This document shows positions 58,777 through 64,000 of a stretch of DNA of 64,000 bases, in pieces. The number at the start of each line of letters is the position of its first letter. Position 1 is the first letter of the stretch. Position numbers and translations under genes: made by a program. A model generated the notes under the pieces. It was not told where the DNA came from, made no database searches, and saw only the letters and a program-made list of their open reading frames with translations. Location of the stretch: assembly GCA_900074745.1 (NCBI GenBank), contig LT598467.1, forward strand, positions 248,001 through 312,000, in the 5' to 3' direction. This DNA comes from Lachancea mirantina. Its lineage: Eukaryota > Ascomycota > Saccharomycetes > Saccharomycetales > Saccharomycetaceae.

Positions 58777-61700
58777 TTACGAACTTATTGCTTGACTTCT
58801 CATAGCTATCCCCAAAGACTCTTGAAATGCAATTTTGACCCTTTCGTTGCCGAGCATCAGCTTGGCAATGCCAGTTCTTAAATAGTCGGAAATGACTTGA
58901 GATAAATGATGTATCGAGTTACCGTCCTGTCCAAACTCGAAAATCATGAACGAGGTAAGAAGAACAATGGCCACTGGAAGCCAGAAGAACAAAAGCATTT
59001 TATCGTTTTGGAATTTTTGCCGCTGTTGGAAAAACCCATTAATGCGTGCTTGCAATGCTTCTTCTTCGTCTTCAGAGGAGGTTTGTGATTCTTCATTCAG
59101 TGAAGACGCCGGGCGGCGAGGGTCCAAAGAGTTTACGGAATTGATGATGTTCAAACCTTTTTCTTTTTCATTTGTGGGAAACAAATCCTCATATTTGGGC
59201 AGCTCATCATTGATGGCATTCAAAACTCTATTCCATAGCGATGTTTCATCTTGTCCGGTTGAACTACCTTCTAATGGGATATTTGGTCTCAAAGCATTTG
59301 GATGGGAGGCACGACGAGGCGTCACATTGAAAACTTCGTCGTCACCAAGTAAACCCTCGTCGCCATCCTCCTCATATTCCTCAAAGCCTTCGCTCTCGTC
59401 GTCGGAAAGTGGATTCTCGATCATCCTTGAAATGTGCACCTGAACGTTGTCATTGAGAGAATTGAGAGACTCAGTATCAAAGACGCTAGATTGAAAGCTA
59501 CTGTCAGATAACTTCCTGCCCATAGAAAATGACAGATCATCGTCTGATCCGGCAGCCTCAAGAAGCTCCAGTACCTCATTCAAGAAGTCCTCATAACGTT
59601 CGTCGTCTGTGTCGTGATTAACAACGAACAAGTCCCTCGGTGTAATTCCGTTTGATGCCTCGGAATGCACATTAGCCTTGCAGCAGACCAGCAGGCGTAT
59701 GATACGAGCGTCGCCGTTCAGACAAGCAAAGTGAAGTGGAGTTAGCCCGAACGAATCCTTAGCATTGACCCTCGCACCCGCCCTAATGAGAGAACTAGCT
59801 AACTGGAAATATCCTTTCAAGCACGATAAATGTAGCATTGTTTGTCCTTCCTCATCACACATTGATAGGTTTGAGCTCGAGTTAAGTAACTTTATGACTC
59901 TCAAAAGAAGCATTTCATCTGATAGTGGCATCTGATTAGAGTATTGGTTGTAATCATTTTGATTTGCTGAAGAAGGCGTAGAATCATTAGAAGAGCCCCC
60001 ATCATTGCCGACTATACGCTTTGCAATGTTTCTCGCATCTTCCAGTTTCCCGTTCATTTTGAGACCAACAATCTGCAACGCCAACTCGATTAGTTGACGA
60101 TCGGTATCGTCAACGTAAGTGAAGATGGCTTTGCTGTTGCTGGAGCTTGTCAAAGGATCTGGATGGCCCTCGGTATTATTCAGAATTGTGACTAGAACCT
60201 GTCCAGAAGTCGAAGAAGGTGGTAGATATGTGACCAAAGTAGTATCAGACCAGCATTGAGTTGACAATGCTTGATTTTCGCCAAATTTGACGATCATTCC
60301 AGGCTTGAAATTAGAGCCCAGTAGCGTGATTTCAATGCCGCCCTTGACAGGACCCTGCCCCGGAATCACGCGGTGAATGAATGGCACGGAGCTTTGTGAC
60401 GATCCTGTAAACTCGGAAATTTCTTGCAGCATGCTCGACGTAGCAGTCATGATGTGAGAGCTGGGCTGCTGGGAATGTGTGGTAGACGCGTTCATTTGTT
60501 GCAAAGAAACATTGGAAGAAGAGTTCGAAAAAGGGGGATGCGATATGGACAGAGATTTGCTGCCGTGGTCCGAGAATGTCTTGGAAAAGGAGGGCTCATC
60601 GGCCGCAACCCGCTTCCGCTTGAAACCAGAGTTGCGGGGCTCAGCCGCCGACGAAGACATAGACTGAGCACGATCCTGGTTATAAGCATCTGTCGCGTGC
60701 GCTTCTGAACTGTCGCCACCCATAGAAGTAGGCGAAAGCATCGGCTCGTTTTTCACGCTCAAAGACATCCATTCTTTTGTAACAGGAGCCTCTAGATTGC
60801 TCAAATCACTTGTAGACGTAACATGCGGAACATCACTGCGTTCACTCTTAAATCCATCGGTGGTGTTTGTAGATTCGACGGCAGAGTCATGTGCAAGCGA
60901 TGACGAACAGGTGCTGGTATTTTCTTTGGTTGACTTCTTGTCCATAATCATGATCGGCGTTGTGATATCTTTAGCCAGGATATTGTTTTTGGAATCCATC
61001 AACACAAACAGAAGTCTGAATCCTTCTGGCTCCTTGTGATGTCTACAATAGCATACGATTCTTGCTAGCAGTTCAAAACTTTTCGACGCAGACGAACAAT
61101 TGTTGCCGTTCAAAGCAAACACCTGTTTACTGTTGAAAACGACGCCTCTTCTGTTTTCGTTGTTGCACCACAACAGGTTATCGCAAAGACCCGATTTTCT
61201 CCGCGACGCACGGCGCTCCTCGCGCTTGACGCACCGGCTGCACACATAAGTTGGCTTGCCGTTTGACGCACAAACCAAGAACGCCTCCAAGTACAACATT
61301 TGATCCTGGATATCACGAGGATAGTTCGTGATGTCGTCCTTCAAGTAAAATTTCTGCTTGGAAATACAGTCTGTAGGCAGATGCACGATATATTCTTTAG
61401 GCGGCGGAGAAATTGTGAATTGTAGACGGATTTGCGTCTCGACACGCGACGCAGCTGGCATGCCCGAAACTTTCATTTTCATGGGGAGCGCGTCACCGTC
61501 GATGTTCAGATATGCGCTGGAGTTGACATACGCGGACTGGATTGCTTTGGAGCGCCCAAACGCCAAAACCTGGTTCACAACGCGTTCGCTCTCCTTGAGC
61601 TGATGTGCCTCCTCTGCAGACACGTTAAGCCCACTGACGGGCGAAACAGACTCTATACGGCTGGGACCAGCGTAGTAGGCATTCTCGACTCCTGGCGACG

Positions 61701-61917
61701 TAAAACGTCGTCCGTTTTGAGGTTGCAGAAGTTCCGTCTTGATGAACGCGCTGAAAATATCCTCGTCCACCGCGCTACGAGCATTGAACGCGTTACCGGC
61801 GTTCCCCACGTCCCCACGTCTTTCGGTCCCATCACCATAACCCGCGAACAAAAAATCCTCCAGCAGGTCTGTCTCAGTCAGTGCTGTATCGTGTTCCATC
61901 GCCGCAAACTTCACCAT
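58777..61917 (-). CDS. MGA2: ER-anchored transcription factor Mga2/Spt23
   Basis: Membrane-bound regulator of OLE1 and unsaturated fatty acid supply, released by Rsp5 and the proteasome. The 1,046-residue protein has a p105-like plan: N-terminal activation and conserved region, an IPT/TIG domain (about 509-602), ankyrin repeats (about 685-760), an LPKYEDLF Rsp5-binding motif near 905 and a single C-terminal membrane span (about 975-995). S. cerevisiae has two such genes, MGA2 (YIR033W) beside LYS1 and SPT23 (YKL020C) beside MAK11. Here one gene has both neighbours, so it is their common counterpart. Confidence 0.95.
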   Translation of the reverse strand: MVKFAAMEHDTALTETDLLEDFLFAGYGDGTERRGDVGNAGNAFNARSAVDEDIFSAFIKTELLQPQNGRRFTSPGVENAYYAGPSRIESVSPVSGLNVSAEEAHQLKESERVVNQVLAFGRSKAIQSAYVNSSAYLNIDGDALPMKMKVSGMPAASRVETQIRLQFTISPPPKEYIVHLPTDCISKQKFYLKDDITNYPRDIQDQMLYLEAFLVCASNGKPTYVCSRCVKREERRASRRKSGLCDNLLWCNNENRRGVVFNSKQVFALNGNNCSSASKSFELLARIVCYCRHHKEPEGFRLLFVLMDSKNNILAKDITTPIMIMDKKSTKENTSTCSSSLAHDSAVESTNTTDGFKSERSDVPHVTSTSDLSNLEAPVTKEWMSLSVKNEPMLSPTSMGGDSSEAHATDAYNQDRAQSMSSSAAEPRNSGFKRKRVAADEPSFSKTFSDHGSKSLSISHPPFSNSSSNVSLQQMNASTTHSQQPSSHIMTATSSMLQEISEFTGSSQSSVPFIHRVIPGQGPVKGGIEITLLGSNFKPGMIVKFGENQALSTQCWSDTTLVTYLPPSSTSGQVLVTILNNTEGHPDPLTSSSNSKAIFTYVDDTDRQLIELALQIVGLKMNGKLEDARNIAKRIVGNDGGSSNDSTPSSANQNDYNQYSNQMPLSDEMLLLRVIKLLNSSSNLSMCDEEGQTMLHLSCLKGYFQLASSLIRAGARVNAKDSFGLTPLHFACLNGDARIIRLLVCCKANVHSEASNGITPRDLFVVNHDTDDERYEDFLNEVLELLEAAGSDDDLSFSMGRKLSDSSFQSSVFDTESLNSLNDNVQVHISRMIENPLSDDESEGFEEYEEDGDEGLLGDDEVFNVTPRRASHPNALRPNIPLEGSSTGQDETSLWNRVLNAINDELPKYEDLFPTNEKEKGLNIINSVNSLDPRRPASSLNEESQTSSEDEEEALQARINGFFQQRQKFQNDKMLLFFWLPVAIVLLTSFMIFEFGQDGNSIHHLSQVISDYLRTGIAKLMLGNERVKIAFQESLGIAMRSQAISS

Positions 61918-62422
61918 CTATTAGTTTTCCAACAACCGATAAAACTTTAAAAACCGCGAACAAGAAGCTCTCAAAAGAAAAACGGCCTGTTCTTTGTTGA
62001 TTCCTGCCGTCCCAATGGTCCAGCTATATATTCGCCCGAACCAATCTTGTTGCCCCCTAATGCAGCCTTGCCGTTGTGCGGTTCGTTGCCCGAAGAACTA
62101 GCCACCTACTAGAAGTTGAGGGGGTCAAAATTTTCAAAATGATTAATCTGAGACAAGATCACGTGATAATTTCACAATATACGAAATATTAATATCACAT
62201 ATTACGGTAAAATCACGTGAATAACCTCTTTCTGTTTCATCACATGGGATATACTGTAGAGATCAGACGATGAGAAGATGAAGAAGAGTCTTCGTAAAAT
62301 TGATCGCTTGATCGCAGCTTTCGGAGGTGCAAGAGCTGATAAAGGTAATTTATTGGGCTTTCACTTACGGTGAGTACGCGGGAGCTTTTTTTTCAGAGAA
62401 ATTGGGTGTAAATTGATCGAAA
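61918..62422. promoter_or_regulatory. Divergent MGA2/RAM2 promoter with paired E-boxes
   Basis: A 505-bp gap. Identical palindromes TCACGTGA lie at 62159-62166 and 62213-62220, 54 bp apart, with AT-rich DNA between them; these are Cbf1/bHLH-type sites. TGTTTCAT at 62233-62240 is the complement of a Ste12 pheromone element (ATGAAACA). A 31-codon frame from 62278 could act as a uORF of RAM2 but is probably chance. Confidence 0.6.
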
Positions 62423-63388
62423 ATGGTGGAATGGAAGTTCGATTACAGTGACTTGGATAAGATTACGGAAAACAAGCCGGAGACGGGACCAGGAGTGAGC
62501 GAAAAGGGCGAGCTGTGCGGAATAATGTACGATGATGAATACAAGGAGATAATGCGGGTGTTTAGAGGCGTTCTGAGCCTGAAGGAAAAATCCGAGCGTG
62601 CGCTGTACGCGACCGAGGTCGCGATCCTGGCCGTGCCAGCGTTTTACACCGCCTGGAATTATCGTTTTGATATCGTAAAAGCGCTATACGGGGACAGCGG
62701 AGATCAATTGGACAGAGAACTCGACTGGCTTGACGAATTCACACTCGCGAACCCCAAAAACTACCAGATATGGTCTTACCGGCAGGCTGTGCTGAAAGTG
62801 CATCCAAAGCCTATCTTCCGACGCGAATTGCCCATTCTGGCTGCGATGCTCGACGAAGACTCGAAAAACTACCATGTATGGTCCTATCGGCGGTGGTGCG
62901 TTCAGTTTTTCGGCGTGCTTGACGAAGAGCTGACGTTCGCCGACGCTCTCATCGTACGCGATGTTTTCAACAACAGTGCGTGGTGTCACCGCATGTTCGT
63001 TATGAAGGAGCTCGAAGTAGATTTGGCACAACGGGCGGCCAGCGCCGAGATCGAATACGCCAAGGCAAAGATTTTGATTGCTCCTCAAAACATCAGTCCC
63101 TGGAACTACCTCCGTGGAATCTACAATGGGATTCTCGGGAGCCAGTTCGATGCAGAAATCGTGACATTTGCTCTTGCGTTTGCGGGCGATGTATTTGACG
63201 CCCACGGAGATGCCAGCCCAACCGCGAACGCTCAATCGTCGTTTGCACTCGAGTTCTTGGCTGCTATCTATTCGCAGAACGAAGAAACTGCTCCCAAGGC
63301 AATAGCGGCTTACAACGCCTTGAGCAGCAAATACGATCCAATCCGGAAAAGCCTCTGGGATCACAAGATTGCGCGATTGCGGACATGA
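62423..63388 (+). CDS. RAM2: Protein prenyltransferase alpha subunit Ram2
   Basis: Ram2 is the alpha subunit shared by farnesyltransferase (with Ram1) and geranylgeranyltransferase I (with Cdc43); it modifies Ras, a-factor and Rho CaaX proteins. The 321-residue protein (S. cerevisiae 316) has five PFTA repeats marked by YTAWNYRF, NYQIWSYRQAVL, NYHVWSYRRW, NSAWCHRMFV and NISPWNYLRG. Start at 62423 gives the family N-terminus with DYSDL. Order MGA2-RAM2 matches YKL020C-YKL019W. Confidence 0.96.
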   Translation: MVEWKFDYSDLDKITENKPETGPGVSEKGELCGIMYDDEYKEIMRVFRGVLSLKEKSERALYATEVAILAVPAFYTAWNYRFDIVKALYGDSGDQLDRELDWLDEFTLANPKNYQIWSYRQAVLKVHPKPIFRRELPILAAMLDEDSKNYHVWSYRRWCVQFFGVLDEELTFADALIVRDVFNNSAWCHRMFVMKELEVDLAQRAASAEIEYAKAKILIAPQNISPWNYLRGIYNGILGSQFDAEIVTFALAFAGDVFDAHGDASPTANAQSSFALEFLAAIYSQNEETAPKAIAAYNALSSKYDPIRKSLWDHKIARLRT

Positions 63389-63805
63389 TGATGGTGTCGA
63401 AACCAAAGGTACCGCAGAAGTCTAATTTGCTAACTCTGGTTTTGGAAATCGTGGTCAACTGTCTTTCAACATTGCCGCAATTACTTCTCGCAAAAATTTG
63501 ACGCAAATCTAGTAACCTGGCCCTGTGATTTTCGTCACAACCTGATGAAAACTCGATGAAAGGAACACCAGCATCGCCGATTCCTAGTAAAGCGCAGGGC
63601 ACAGGAATTTCCACTGAACAAATGGCTATATAAGAAGAAAGGACTTTAATTTAAAGGACTAGCATCTTAAGCAAAATACGAGCTCTTTCTGTTGTTGATC
63701 TTAGAGAGGTTTTCTAACTTTTTGTCTCGACTGTTTTGATTGTAATAATTAAAATTTTCATGCGATGCTCATCGCTCTATTCTTACAAGGTCATCGGCGA
63801 ACACC
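63389..63805. promoter_or_regulatory. RAM2 3' flank and YVH1 promoter with PAC/RRPE
   Basis: CTCATCGC (PAC complement) is at 63768-63775 and TTAAAATTTTCA (RRPE-like) at 63749-63760, 30 to 57 bp before the YVH1 ATG. Yvh1 acts in 60S maturation, so the motif pair fits. No other gene seen. Confidence 0.72.
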
Positions 63806-64000
63806 ATGGCAGACTTTGATAGAGTCCTAGGCAATATTTACGTGGGATCCCTGCAACCTATAATAGATCATTACCCTTTAAGCGCCCAACTGAATGTTAC
63901 ACATATTTTATCAGCCATAAAGTTCCAAAAGATTCCGGAATACCTGGTAAGAAAGAGCTACACTCTCAAAAATATTCCTGTGGACGATGATGATACAACC
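63806..64000 (+). CDS. YVH1: Dual-specificity phosphatase Yvh1, N-terminal part
   Basis: The gene runs off the right edge after 65 codons. The visible part (ILSAIKFQKIPEYL and YTLKNIPVDDDD among others) matches the start of Yvh1, a DUSP12-type phosphatase whose zinc-binding C-terminus, beyond the window, releases Mrt4 from pre-60S particles. The catalytic cysteine is not in view. Neighbourhood agrees with YIR026C close to MGA2/LYS1. Confidence 0.93.
   Translation, partial: MADFDRVLGNIYVGSLQPIIDHYPLSAQLNVTHILSAIKFQKIPEYLVRKSYTLKNIPVDDDDTT

Noticed and set aside
62159-62220. Two ATCACGTG sequences (CDEI-like) around AT-rich DNA
   Set aside because: No CCGAA-containing CDEIII nearby; ordinary E-box promoter sites explain them.
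62684-63406. 240-codon minus-strand frame opposite RAM2
   Set aside because: Shadow of the conserved RAM2 coding sequence.
63264-63614. 116-codon minus-strand frame across the RAM2 3' end
   Set aside because: More than a third lies antisense to RAM2 codons; no domain; chance frame.

Overview
The window is nuclear DNA of a budding yeast (Saccharomycetaceae). It carries about 31 protein-coding genes, densely packed, with very few introns; where introns occur they are short and have the yeast GTATGT 5' splice site and TACTAAC-like branch points. Almost every gene has a clear Saccharomyces cerevisiae counterpart. Two features argue for a lineage that diverged before the whole-genome duplication, most likely in the Kluyveromyces/Lachancea/Eremothecium group (genus not provable from the sequence). 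First, the right end interleaves genes that S. cerevisiae keeps on two sister regions (YKL0xx and YIR0xx) and has one MGA2/SPT23 gene. Second, the mating-type genes lie directly beside SLA2, and RHO1 is present as a tandem pair, as I recall for Ashbya.

Layout. 1-13 kb: end of an MPA43-like kinase, RPA49, a DPH4/JJJ3 and YJR098C-like pair, then the block CysRS-VPS75-CWC25-SUI1-SLA2. 12.7-14.0 kb: a compact MATa locus with a homeodomain a1 gene and an HMG-box a2 gene, each overlapping its outer neighbour in antisense. 14-15.7 kb: a Zn2Cys6 regulator. 17-27 kb: PEX2-CBP1-NUC1-LAA1, in the same order and orientation as YJL210W-YJL207C. 27.5-44.9 kb: two tandem RHO1 genes, MMS1, a 2,615-residue Hobbit/FMP27-type lipid-transfer protein and TIF3. 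45.6-47.3 kb: a hexose transporter. 48-64 kb: PAN3, a spliced short-chain dehydrogenase, URA6, SKA1, CDC16, LYS1, MAK11, MGA2/SPT23, RAM2 and the start of YVH1.

The most notable signals are: a sharp switch in strand composition centred on MAT (top strand G/T-rich to the left, A/C-rich to the right, in genes of both directions and in intergenic DNA); an apparently intronless a1 whose last codons are antisense to the SLA2 stop; a tandem RHO1 pair in which one copy has an altered switch I; a URA6 with an N-terminal mitochondrial presequence and membrane segment; two short introns that restore VPS75 and the dehydrogenase; and ribosome-biogenesis promoter motifs (PAC, RRPE) at RPA49, TIF3, MAK11 and YVH1.

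Functional links: RPA49, TIF3, MAK11, YVH1 and SUI1 serve ribosome production and translation. RAM2 is the alpha subunit shared by farnesyl- and geranylgeranyltransferase I, whose substrates include CaaX proteins such as the two Rho1 copies. LYS1 and the cysteinyl-tRNA synthetase both carry a Gcn4-type site upstream. No tRNA, rRNA, transposon, CRISPR array or centromere was recognised.
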